NCBI GenBank assembly: GCA_000818945.1
Contig: KN805378.1
Coordinates: forward strand, 700,488-764,487
DNA length: 64,000 bases
Direction: 5' to 3'
Source: Schizochytrium sp. CCTCC M209059
Lineage: Eukaryota > Sar > Bigyra > Thraustochytrida > Thraustochytriidae
The notes beneath the pieces were generated by a model. That model worked only from the letters and a program-made list of their open reading frames with translations. It was not told the DNA's origin and ran no database searches. Shown here piece by piece: positions 9,756 to 17,857 of this stretch (positions are counted from its first letter, which is position 1; each line of letters begins with the position of its first letter). Both the position numbers and the translations under genes were made by a program.

Positions 9756-11993
9756 CTACTCTTGTTGCTGCTGCTGCTGCTGCTGCTGCTGCCGTACGCG
9801 GTTGAGACTTGCAAGAATGCCTGCACCCGCGCCAGTTCGTGCAGCCGCCGCTGTGCGTGACGCGGCGGCCGAAGACCCGGCGAACCCCCGCCCAAGACGG
9901 AGACTTTGCAGAATGTCTGCGACGGTGCGACGTCGTTGCTGCCCCTGCGAAGTGTTCATGTCGCCCGTTGAAGCAGACTGCGCTGAGTGATGCGAAAGTC
10001 CAGCCATTTGCTGTAGCGGCGTTCGCCGCAGCTCACGGTCGCGCGCATCGAGCGCCGCCGCGTCAGCAATGCCAACATGACGATGCACAACTGTGTTAAT
10101 TCTGACATGAAGACTTCCCGATGTCTGCGTGCTGAAGCCGTAGCGATTAAGAAACGGCCCCTGATGCGTCTGTGGAAAGCTCGAGTACATGGAAGAGTCG
10201 AGCTGAAGGGCACCGCCGACAAAGTGCTCCGAGACCTGCTGGCGTAGCGATCCAGAGACTTTCCAAGCGCGAACCTGATGAAAAGACGTTCCTGCAGCGC
10301 CGGGGAGCAAGACGGATGCATAGCCCTCGGTACGGTGTCGTTCCCAGGTGTCGCGACTCTTGACTTGAAAGAAGATTTTGGGCTGTTCGTGACCAATCTC
10401 GTCCAGAACGTCGGTGACTGTCTGCGAAAAGGAGAGCTCGAGCGGGAAACAATAGTGTGCAGTATGTCTGCGACGCCGCTCCGTGTCTTGGTCGCCATCG
10501 ACTTTGTCGAATCGTGTCAAAAAGCGCGCCCGCGCCGTCTGCGTAACGCCTCGGATCGGTTCTCGTGAGCCATTGAGCCAGGTCCACGGGGATCGGGCGT
10601 TCGTTGGCAAATGAACCTCGTACTGGACGTACAAGTAGTCGCTGGCGGCGTCATCAAAATCAAAAGCGGAAACAAGCTCGACCAAGACGCGACGCACGAT
10701 TTGATTTGGCGCGGACGGTCCATCATGCAGCGCATTTGGAACACGACCTTCCAAGGCAGCGGCGACCTTTTCGAGATTTTCTCGCTGGATTGTGTTAATT
10801 TCCGTCTCGAGAAGAGGATCGAGTGATTCCGCCTCATTGATCAACGAATACTCGTAAAGACTCCCGAATGGGGTTTTAAAACGGTACCAGGTCGTTGGCG
10901 GAGGTCCAGAGTCTTCGTCGTTCGTCCGCGCACGCACAGCAGCCGTGGTCGATGGAGAAGCTGAGAAGCCGGGCTGCATCTCGACGAGACTTCCATCTCG
11001 TTTCACCTTGACGGTGCACAGCACGACCTCGTAAAACTTGCCATCCTCTTTGCGCAGAGTGCGCAGCTTGGCGGCATCGACATCAACGGCAGCCATGAGG
11101 TAAAAGACTTTGAAAGGCGATTCGCGGAAGACACGTTGACCAGCGCTGACTTCGCCTGTTCCGGACGTGCGTTCGAGGCTTGCATAGTCTCCATCATCTG
11201 CGCCGTCGAAGGCATCGTCGCGCTCATGCTCACGACCCTCGGCGACACGTCCGCCCGTCCCGGGGATTGTGACAATGCTTTCAGCGACAGGATTAAGTGA
11301 GAAGTTTTCCGAGGTTGTGACGAATTTGGTCATTTCATTCTTGGGCACGAATCCATCTTTGTCCGTGTATGTAAACAGCATGACTCGTTCTGCGTCTTGC
11401 AATAGGTCCTCTCCGAAACGCCTTCGGCGAGCAATCTGCTCGAGGTATTCTGCTTCAATTGCGGTGCGGCCCATTCCGGCATTGCCTTCTTCGTCCTCGC
11501 TGCCGAGATATCGCACGAGTTCGCGAGGACCAAATTTCTTTTCCTGCCAGGTGAATGTCTCGCTCCATTCTCGCTGCGCGGCACCCCGTTTGCGGCTGCG
11601 ACCTTGGCGTTTGTGCTGAGACCTCATAATGTTGTCGTCGCCCTCCTTTTGTGTCTTTTTCTTTTTCTTTTTGTGCTTCTTTTTGTTCTTCTTCCTTTGT
11701 CGTGCGAGAAGACTTTCTTCTTGATCGTCGTCATCGCTACTATCTCCTTCATCGCTGCTGTCCCCAGAGCTGCTATTGCTGCTGCTGCTCATGACATTGT
11801 CTCCATTTTCGTTTTCTACATCACTTTGGTTGTTATCACTCGTATTGTCAAAGTTGGTTTTGTCGAACTCGTCAACGTCCTCGTCCTCGTGCTGACCCGT
11901 CACGAAGCCGCCTGCCTGGACGCAGCGAAGCGCCACGCGCACGCGAAAGTTCTGGATTGGGTCTTTTGTCCAGTAGTGCACAGGCACGTCCAT
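9756..11993 (-). CDS. MKS1: MKS1, B9-domain protein of the ciliary transition zone
   Basis: 745 residues from ATG 11993. The C-terminal B9 domain spans about residues 436-635 and matches MKS1 rather than B9D1/B9D2: YVQYEVHLP, RGVTQTARAR, HYCFPLELSF, DTWERHRTEGYASVLLPG, EHFVGGALQL, LNRYGFSTQTSGSLHVRIN. In the family this protein joins B9D1/B9D2 and tectonic proteins at the transition zone gate, so the organism should build a flagellum at some stage. Oddities: residues about 35-140 are an acidic/Ser then poly-Lys insert, and the protein ends near a Gln run (residues 735-744) encoded by CAG. Conserved N-terminal MKS1 pieces (EWSETFTWQEKKF; VMLFTYTDKDGF) are present, so it is full length. No intron. 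Confidence 0.92.
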   Translation of the reverse strand: MDVPVHYWTKDPIQNFRVRVALRCVQAGGFVTGQHEDEDVDEFDKTNFDNTSDNNQSDVENENGDNVMSSSSNSSSGDSSDEGDSSDDDDQEESLLARQRKKNKKKHKKKKKKTQKEGDDNIMRSQHKRQGRSRKRGAAQREWSETFTWQEKKFGPRELVRYLGSEDEEGNAGMGRTAIEAEYLEQIARRRRFGEDLLQDAERVMLFTYTDKDGFVPKNEMTKFVTTSENFSLNPVAESIVTIPGTGGRVAEGREHERDDAFDGADDGDYASLERTSGTGEVSAGQRVFRESPFKVFYLMAAVDVDAAKLRTLRKEDGKFYEVVLCTVKVKRDGSLVEMQPGFSASPSTTAAVRARTNDEDSGPPPTTWYRFKTPFGSLYEYSLINEAESLDPLLETEINTIQRENLEKVAAALEGRVPNALHDGPSAPNQIVRRVLVELVSAFDFDDAASDYLYVQYEVHLPTNARSPWTWLNGSREPIRGVTQTARARFLTRFDKVDGDQDTERRRRHTAHYCFPLELSFSQTVTDVLDEIGHEQPKIFFQVKSRDTWERHRTEGYASVLLPGAAGTSFHQVRAWKVSGSLRQQVSEHFVGGALQLDSSMYSSFPQTHQGPFLNRYGFSTQTSGSLHVRINTVVHRHVGIADAAALDARDRELRRTPLQQMAGLSHHSAQSASTGDMNTSQGQQRRRTVADILQSLRLGRGFAGSSAAASRTAAAARTGAGAGILASLNRVRQQQQQQQQQQE
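9764..9793 (-). repeat. CAG/CTG tract at the 3' end of MKS1
   Basis: CTG repeats on the plus strand, read as CAG codons on the minus strand, giving a ten-residue Gln run just before the stop. Confidence 0.9.
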
Positions 11994-12606
11994 GGTGCCA
12001 CCGCGCGCTCGCGCGGGCCCGCGTGTGCGCTTGATATTCGATGGACCGTCCCAAAGAATCGCGATTTGCTTTTCTTTCTGCTTTTGGGCTTGTCTCTTCT
12101 CTCACATGGCCGTTGGGTGGTCGCAGTAGTAGTGTATATACAGTGTTACTACGTAGTATAGGACCTACTTCTACTCGTGTATACTAGTATTATCAGGAAT
12201 AGAGCTTTTGGGCCTTGCTCCCTCGCCCAAAAGTCAAGCTTGATAGATGGGGGTGCAGGTGGCGTGAGCGGGATGTGGCGAGAACGGACCCCATGACAAG
12301 TGCAGCCTATACAAGGCAGACACGTAAACCTTGTCATGTCACACGAATGAATGAAGGCGATCAGAACCTATGCCTGATGTCGGTTCATCATTCTCGTTAT
12401 TCTTACGCTTGTGCCGCTTTTATCTGCAACGGCTTGGCGTATACGTATATGCACAGATCAAGTGCCAGATCTCGTGATAGGCAGTGACTCGGACTATTGA
12501 AGAAGAATCACTCACGTTGTCAGCTGGGCCTATCTATGGCATCAATCGCGGAGCAATGGGATACACACAGACAAAATGAATATATTCTCACACCTAGAAA
12601 GGCAAC
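11994..12606. other. Intergenic region upstream of MKS1
   Basis: 613 bp between the MKS1 start and the stop of the next minus-strand gene. It is AT-richer than neighbouring promoters and contains a small ACTACGTAGT palindrome (12149-12158). I see no gene or RNA in it. Confidence 0.5.
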
Positions 12607-12999
12607 TCAAAGCTGGACGCGTTCGACGTAGTCGTCGTTGATGCGAAACCCAGCAAGCGACTTGGAATCGCCATCATTCTGGAAGCCTCCAAATGTAAAA
12701 CGCGCCTTATTGCCAAAGCAGGAGCCTTTGGCATATTCACCATCGCCCCAATCCGAAATGGGCCCGCTATAGACCACAATTGACTTGTCTGCTTGCTTTA
12801 CGTATCGCATCCAGCCGTCGCGGCTGATTTGCACGAGCACGCCATTATGTGATCCGTATGTATTCGATTTCGACTTTTTTAGCTTGTATTGGGCGTTTGC
12901 TGCCTCGCGGTTGAAGACTGTGCTCACATCTTCTCCACCAAACCACATTCCGATGAGGCGCTCTGGCGCCGGTGATGGAGCGGAAGCTACGCAGCCCAT
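12607..12999 (-). CDS. Small protein with predicted N-terminal myristoylation/palmitoylation
   Basis: 130 residues from ATG 12999. It begins MGCVASA: Gly2 for N-myristoylation and Cys3 for palmitoylation, the usual dual signal for plasma-membrane or flagellar-membrane attachment. The rest is one compact, probably beta-rich domain (GVLVQISRDGWMRYVK, SIVVYSGPISDWGDGEY, ARFTFGGFQNDGDSKSLAGF). I do not recognise the fold or family. No transmembrane segment. Codon use resembles neighbouring genes. The start is secure because the acylation signal needs Met1-Gly2. Confidence 0.75.
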   Translation of the reverse strand: MGCVASAPSPAPERLIGMWFGGEDVSTVFNREAANAQYKLKKSKSNTYGSHNGVLVQISRDGWMRYVKQADKSIVVYSGPISDWGDGEYAKGSCFGNKARFTFGGFQNDGDSKSLAGFRINDDYVERVQL

Positions 13000-14030
13000 G
13001 TTTGCTCGAAGTCAGCCCACGTTTCGGGTTTGCATTCGCTCAACCTTTCTGCTTGCCGCTTCCGTTAATTGGTGTGTAGTCGTAATACAAGTAGGCCTAT
13101 CGCGCGCAAAGTCAGCTTGGCAGGCAAGCAGTTACAGCTGTCAGACAGCCCGCACACTAGCGGCTCAGGTCTTCGAACGAGCGTATTTGACTCTGGAGGA
13201 GAAGGTATATGGTAGTCGAGAGGCGGGGCGTGCGCCCAAAATCGATCATTCGAGCGCGTGAAGTTTCGTTGCGCCCAGCACTGTTGTATAGCTACAGCTG
13301 GGCTATAGCTAGCCAACAAAGAATGTACAACACAACCGCGCATACGTTCTTTTTGTGGCCGCTCTGCGGCTGCCGTGATGTAGCAAACTTGCTTGACGGT
13401 GAGTGTCGAGCTTCTACTGTAAGTTAGAGTCACTCGCACGATGTTAGAGCGAGCCAGCGCAGCAAAGCTACGAGCGAGTTTTCCCACAAATGGTCTCGTC
13501 TTGCTCGCTTTGGCACTGATTGTCACCGCAAGCGGGATCTGCTGCTCCCGTTCGCTTGCAGTGCAGTGCAGTGCTGTGCTGTGCGACCTACGTGGCGATG
13601 ACGGTGCTCCCCCTTTTCTCCTCAACCTTCGACTAGGCCTAGGCCTACTTTTTTGGACCTGGCAAAGCCAAGCCAAGCCAAGCCAAGCCAAGCCAAGCCA
13701 AACCCGCGTCGTCTGCCGCCGGGCGCGCGCTGTGCACGACTCGCGCGCAGGCCCGGGCCCCGCGCAGGGAGCTGCTCGCCCGCTCGTGGTCGCTGGGCGT
13801 CCGCCTAGCGAGTCGCGCGGCGGGAGAGGGCGCGGCTCCGGCATCCGGGCGACGGAACTCGGGCGGTTGGAGGCGCGAGCCCCTGTAGGACCGTCGGAGC
13901 CCGCGAGCCTCGCGCGCCGCGGCAACGCTTGCCCCCACGCGCAGACCGAGGCGGCCGGGCGGACGAGCACGCCCACGGCCCGCGGCGTCGAGCGCATGGA
14001 CGACGCGAAGAATCCGTCGCGCGGCGGCGA
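13000..14030. other. Divergent intergenic region, GC-rich, with AAGCC repeat
   Basis: About 1 kb between the acylated-protein start and the first ATG of the RING-like gene. It has an (AAGCC)n run at 13665-13701, a CTAGGCCTAGGCCTA palindromic motif at 13633-13647, and a strongly GC-rich end (13700-14030) that may be 5' UTR or hold an upstream exon of the RING-like gene. Long open frames here lack conserved features. Confidence 0.5.
13665..13701. repeat. (AAGCC)n pentanucleotide repeat
   Basis: About seven tandem copies of a 5-bp unit in the divergent promoter region. Confidence 0.9.
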
Positions 14031-15182
14031 ATGGAATCCTGCGAACCGAGAGTGTGTAGGCACATTTTTTGTCGTCAGTGCGTCGTGGCCTACTTGTTGC
14101 AACGAGGATCGCGAGTGTCGCCGCGGTGTCCCTCGTGTCTTGCCGAGATATCCGTGTACAGCATTATTCATCTCAACGCGAGGCGGCCGCTCCAGACGCG
14201 CGCAGTGACAAGCATTTACGGCACCTCGTACCGCTCAAGTCCGAGCAGCGTCCTTGGTGATTTGCACTTTGACCAGAACGGAAGTTACATGTCGAATCTT
14301 TCGGTTAGTGATCCATCGCGCACGCTCTCGTTCGACGACGGCACGCCGCTCCCGAGCAGAACGTACTTTGAAAACTGGTACTATAATGAACAAACGAGGA
14401 CATTCGAGGGCACTCTCGATTTTGGTCACGGGTGCAAATTGAACAAGGCAGCTCGGATACGCTTCAAATTCATTTTCCAGGACAGCTTTGCCGCGGTGCA
14501 AGAGGGTGAGGTAAAGCGGTTCGACACGAATGGTAGCGAGCTGACTGCGTACAAGGTGAATGCATCAAGCATGTTGCGCTTTCAACGCATCAAGAACACC
14601 ATTTACGAAGACGATTCCATATTCTATCTCGAACTCCAAGTCCCGTGGATTCTTTCTCAATTCGCCTCTCTGCTCGGCGTTTTGGCAGAGTGGGTATACG
14701 GCATGCCGGTTGGATCGCTGCTTGAGACCATTCAAACTCGCGTTTCCGCAGCCTCGATTGGCCTCGGCTCGTTTCACTTTTCGCCTCATGGATCGTACGT
14801 CGACTTTTCGCGATCGCGGGAGCTCCTTGCGCAGGGCATGCCGCGATACGTGCGCTTCATGCGCGAGTCTTTCGATCCCATGTCGCGCATCTTCGAGGGC
14901 GCCGTGGAGATGCCCTTGGAGGATGGTCCGCTCTTTCTTGTCCATTATCACCTCGTCTTTGACCCGTCGTTGAGCAAGATTGTCGACGGCAAGCACGAGT
15001 TTTATCAGGTCCTGAGACCCCTCTTGTCTCGCGACGTTCTCACACAAAAATTCAGTAATATTGCGCAGAGCCGGCTCTACCTCCTAGAGGAACGCCATTA
15101 CGGCTTTGGGGGTGAGGATATTTTGCGGTTTCGCGCTCTCAGCCCGTGGCAGGATATTCTCGGGCACACTGCGTTCGCTTAA
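14031..15182 (+). CDS. RING-like zinc-finger protein with a duplicated beta-rich domain (5' end uncertain)
   Basis: From ATG 14031 the protein has 383 residues; the frame stays open upstream without ATG. Near the N terminus it has the second half of a C3HC4 RING: VCRHIFCRQC then CPSCLAEI. The first CxxC pair is not in this frame, so either an upstream exon is missing or the RING is incomplete. The rest holds two related units: LGDLHFDQNGSYM ... RTFEGTLDF and LGSFHFSPHGSYV ... RIFEGAVEM, each followed by a hydrophobic strand pair (RFKFIFQDSF; LVHYHLVFDPSL). This looks like an internal duplication of a roughly 130-residue domain I cannot name. An E3 ubiquitin ligase role is plausible only if the RING is complete. 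It converges on the BioF-type gene with 149 bp between stops. Confidence 0.7.
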   Translation: MESCEPRVCRHIFCRQCVVAYLLQRGSRVSPRCPSCLAEISVYSIIHLNARRPLQTRAVTSIYGTSYRSSPSSVLGDLHFDQNGSYMSNLSVSDPSRTLSFDDGTPLPSRTYFENWYYNEQTRTFEGTLDFGHGCKLNKAARIRFKFIFQDSFAAVQEGEVKRFDTNGSELTAYKVNASSMLRFQRIKNTIYEDDSIFYLELQVPWILSQFASLLGVLAEWVYGMPVGSLLETIQTRVSAASIGLGSFHFSPHGSYVDFSRSRELLAQGMPRYVRFMRESFDPMSRIFEGAVEMPLEDGPLFLVHYHLVFDPSLSKIVDGKHEFYQVLRPLLSRDVLTQKFSNIAQSRLYLLEERHYGFGGEDILRFRALSPWQDILGHTAFA

Positions 15183-15306
15183 TTGATCTTTTAGCTTTAT
15201 GTAAGTATAATCACGCAGGCACTTCCACTCCCGCTCGGAATTAGTCGCACTAAGGCCCTACGTTGTTTCCATTTCCTATCTTCTAGGTACTCTTGAAGAG
15301 GTGATG

Positions 15307-15324
15307 CTTTTACGTACGTAAAAG
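15307..15324. terminator. Perfect 18-bp palindrome plus AATAAA between convergent genes
   Basis: The sequence from 15307 to 15324 is its own reverse complement (core TTTTACGTACGTAAAA) and is followed at 15326 by AATAAA. It lies in the 149-bp gap between two convergent stops, so it could serve 3' end formation on both strands. This role is inferred. Confidence 0.4.
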
Positions 15325-15331
15325 AATAAAC

Positions 15332-16564
15332 CTATGCTGACGTCGCCTCTTCAGGTGCAGATGCGCGCAGCGCTGCAAGCGTGGACCGCAAAAGGCCACG
15401 AACCTCGTCCACTGTGTTGTGACTGTGCAGAATGACGCGTAGTCTCTCCTCGCCTCTGGGTACTGTGGGACTGCGAATGGGCATGACGTCGAAGCCGTCG
15501 CGCGCCAATGCCTGCGAAGCCCGAATCACAGCTTTATTGCCAGGAATGAGAATACCTTGCACCGCTGAAGGAGACACGAGGGTAGCGCGAGAGAGCTCCG
15601 GTTCCTGCGCCAGGCCCTCCTGAAAGGCATCAATAAGCACCTGCAGCTTCGCCTGACGCTCCTCCGCCTCGCGCTCCATGACTCGATGCGCGGCCATGAT
15701 AAAGGCTACAGAGTGCGCAGGCAGCGATGTTGAATAGATGAGCGGCCGGCAATAATTGATCATGTACTCGCGTAAAACCGATGGTCCAATGAGAGCGGCG
15801 CCGTGCACGCCGGGCGCCTTGCCAAATGTGCAAACCTTGCAGAGAATATCTTCGTCGAGTCCTAGACTGCTCACGAGCCCACGTCCTCCCTTGCCGAAGA
15901 CACCCACTCCATGGGCCTCGTCGACGACGAGATTGGCGTCAAATTCCTTGCATAGCGCACAGAGGTTCTCAAGTGGGGCGCAGTGGCCATCCATGGAGTA
16001 CACGGACTCGACGGAGACGATAATATTACCGACCTCGGCATCGCCGCGCAGTTGCTCCAGAACGGCGCGTAAATCCTCGCAATCATTGTGCTTAAATGGC
16101 CGAGAGGCTCCGCGTGAGAGGCGTAGACCCTCGCGCACGGAATTGTGCATGAGCTCGTCAAAAACAACTACATCGCCCTTTTGTGGCATGCATGCAAAGA
16201 GACCAAGGTTGAGATCATAGCCCGAGTTGAAAAGCAGCGCCGATTCGCCCTGGTAAAAGGTTTGCAACATCGCTTCCGCTTCCTCGTGATACTTTGAGTT
16301 TCCGGACAAAAGTCTTGATCCTGTCGAGCCCACCCGCGTGCCTGTCCAGGTTTCCCGGGCCCGCGCGTATTCAGCGTCGGCCTCCTTTGCAAGCGTCTCG
16401 CTCGCGGCAAGGCTCAGGTAATCATTGCTGGAGAAGTCCACGAGGCCGACCTTTTCCGTGGCGTCGGGCCCCGTCAGCTTGCGCAGCAAGCCTTCGCCTC
16501 GTCGTCGCTCCAGAGGCGCCTCCAGCGCCGCCAGGAGGCCACCGGGGGCGCCCCCGCGCAACAT
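15332..16564 (-). CDS. 8-amino-7-oxononanoate synthase-like PLP enzyme (BioF type)
   Basis: 410 residues from ATG 16564. The frame is open 54 codons further up but only from a GTG; the ATG start gives the usual N terminus for the family (LLAALEAPLERRRGEGLLRKL). It is an alpha-oxoamine synthase: FSSNDYLSLA, GSTGSRLLSGN, LFNSGYDLNLG, DELMHNSVREG, SVYSMDGHCAPL, DEAHGVGVFGKGGRG and the PLP lysine in TFGKAPGVHGA (Lys249). BioF condenses pimeloyl-CoA/ACP with alanine in biotin synthesis; relatives (ALA synthase, KBL) have other substrates. The GTGTRVG-like and DEAHGVGVFG patterns favour AONS. The C terminus (EATSA) is not a peroxisomal PTS1 signal, and no clear transit peptide is seen from this start. 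Substrate assignment is by family only. Confidence 0.8.
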   Translation of the reverse strand: MLRGGAPGGLLAALEAPLERRRGEGLLRKLTGPDATEKVGLVDFSSNDYLSLAASETLAKEADAEYARARETWTGTRVGSTGSRLLSGNSKYHEEAEAMLQTFYQGESALLFNSGYDLNLGLFACMPQKGDVVVFDELMHNSVREGLRLSRGASRPFKHNDCEDLRAVLEQLRGDAEVGNIIVSVESVYSMDGHCAPLENLCALCKEFDANLVVDEAHGVGVFGKGGRGLVSSLGLDEDILCKVCTFGKAPGVHGAALIGPSVLREYMINYCRPLIYSTSLPAHSVAFIMAAHRVMEREAEERQAKLQVLIDAFQEGLAQEPELSRATLVSPSAVQGILIPGNKAVIRASQALARDGFDVMPIRSPTVPRGEERLRVILHSHNTVDEVRGLLRSTLAALRASAPEEATSA

Positions 16565-16742
16565 GCGCCGCAGCTTGCTTTCCCTGCTCGTCCTCTCCAA
16601 ACCAAAGCTTTGCTGCAAAGCAAGCTTGGATAAGTAAATCGCAGGACTCTGCGACGCGGGTTCAATCTCCCCTCTCTCCTTCGCCCTTCCGTCCAGTGGC
16701 CCCAACGTGTACGTCTTGCGACGCACGCGCGTGCGTCTCTCC

Positions 16743-16771
16743 GTCTCGTCTCGTCTCGTCTCGTCTCGTCT
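16743..16771. repeat. (TCTCG)n pentanucleotide repeat
   Basis: About six tandem copies upstream of the BioF-like start. Confidence 0.9.
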
Positions 16772-17536
16772 GCCTGGGCCTCCTGCCTGCCCTGGGGCGC
16801 GCGCAGCCGGCCGGCGCGCAGAGATCGAGGTTTGGCTTCCTCAGCGTCGAGTCGAGTCCGCTCCTTTGTGGCGGAGTACTACAGGTCCTCCATCATCCAT
16901 CGCCCACGACGGACTCCAGACGCCACTCCACGTGCGAGCGCGCGTCGTTTGGTCCCGAGGACGTCATGACCTCAACAGGGCTTGCGTCATCCGCGCTGTG
17001 CCGAGCCCTTGCGTCACCCGGCACACCGCGGCACCTGCAGAGCCTTCAGACTCCTTGCACGGCCACCTTTCTCGGGCTGGCACTCGGATTGGACGGAGGG
17101 AGGGATGGAGATGATGGAGGAGGAGAAGGAGAAGAATGAACTTTAGATGGACAAGGGTGAAGATGGAGACGGACGAAGGAGATGAACGTAGTCCGAGTCC
17201 ACAGCAGAAGACAGGGCCGGTTTGCAGGCTGAAGTGGGGGAGTCGGGGTCGGGACCTCGCGCATACCAAGGCAAAAACGCGCGTCTAGTCAGGCAGGCTA
17301 GAGAGCTTGTGCCTAGCTGCACGGCGAGCGGCTGATCGTCTGCGAGGAAACCATGTGGCCCGCCGGCGCGGTTGGCTTGCTTGCGTCTCTTGGCAACTTT
17401 TCCTCACCAGAAGGAGGAGTATATGTATTTATATAGGTATATCACAGTGGATAAATAGACGCTCGCTCAGTGCAGAATGGGCCTACGGAAATAGTTAATT
17501 CAGGCGCGCACAGTGGAGCCAAACAAGAAAGAAAAT

Positions 17537-17537
<1 letters not shown>

Positions 17538-17567
<30 letters not shown>

Positions 17568-17617
17568 AGGGAAAGAAAGCCGCGCAGGATTCGCAAGCAA
17601 GCAAGCAAGCAAGCAAA
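17538..17617. repeat. (GAAA)n and (GCAA)n repeats upstream of the BEACH gene
   Basis: Two neighbouring tetranucleotide runs, GAAA at 17538-17570 and GCAA at 17592-17617, in the presumed leader of the BEACH gene. Confidence 0.85.
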
Positions 17618-17742
17618 ACGCGCAGCCGTCACGCTCGCAAGGCCTGCGTGCGAGCCGCGCGACGCAGGCCCGGCGCGTGCACGCAGCGGGAGCAGCGCGG
17701 CGCGGTGCAGCGAGCCGCGCTCGATCCTCCGCCCGCGCCCCC

Positions 17743-17770
17743 NNNNNNNNNNNNNNNNNNNNNNNNNNNN
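17743..17770. other. Assembly gap (28 N)
   Basis: A run of 28 unknown bases in very GC-rich sequence, about 90 bp upstream of the BEACH gene ATG. True length is unknown. Confidence 0.99.
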
Positions 17771-17857
17771 TCGCCCGCCCGCCCCGGAAAGGGCGCGGCG
17801 CGGCGAGCTTTTGAACTTGCCGACCCCCCGCTCGCTCGCTCGCGCGCTCGAGATAAG

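Larger units (their letters stand above)
16565..17857. other. Divergent region between BioF-like and BEACH genes, with repeats and assembly gap
   Basis: About 1.3 kb without a supportable gene. It holds a TCTCG run (16743-16771), a GAAA run (17538-17570), a GCAA run (17592-17617), and a gap of N. The 3' part is GC-rich and is likely the leader of the BEACH gene. Frames running through the N run have no meaning because the gap length is not known. Confidence 0.6.

Noticed and set aside
13441..14208. 255-codon plus-strand frame starting with a signal-peptide-like stretch
   Set aside because: It runs through the AAGCC repeat and GC-rich leader and overlaps the conserved RING-like frame in another phase.
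16650..16680. GGGTTCAATCTCCCC string resembling a tRNA B box
   Set aside because: No matching A box or cloverleaf; it lies in the BioF leader.
17513..17857. 115 codons of open frame upstream of the BEACH ATG
   Set aside because: Starts from GTG and runs through the assembly gap and tetranucleotide repeats, so the frame is meaningless.
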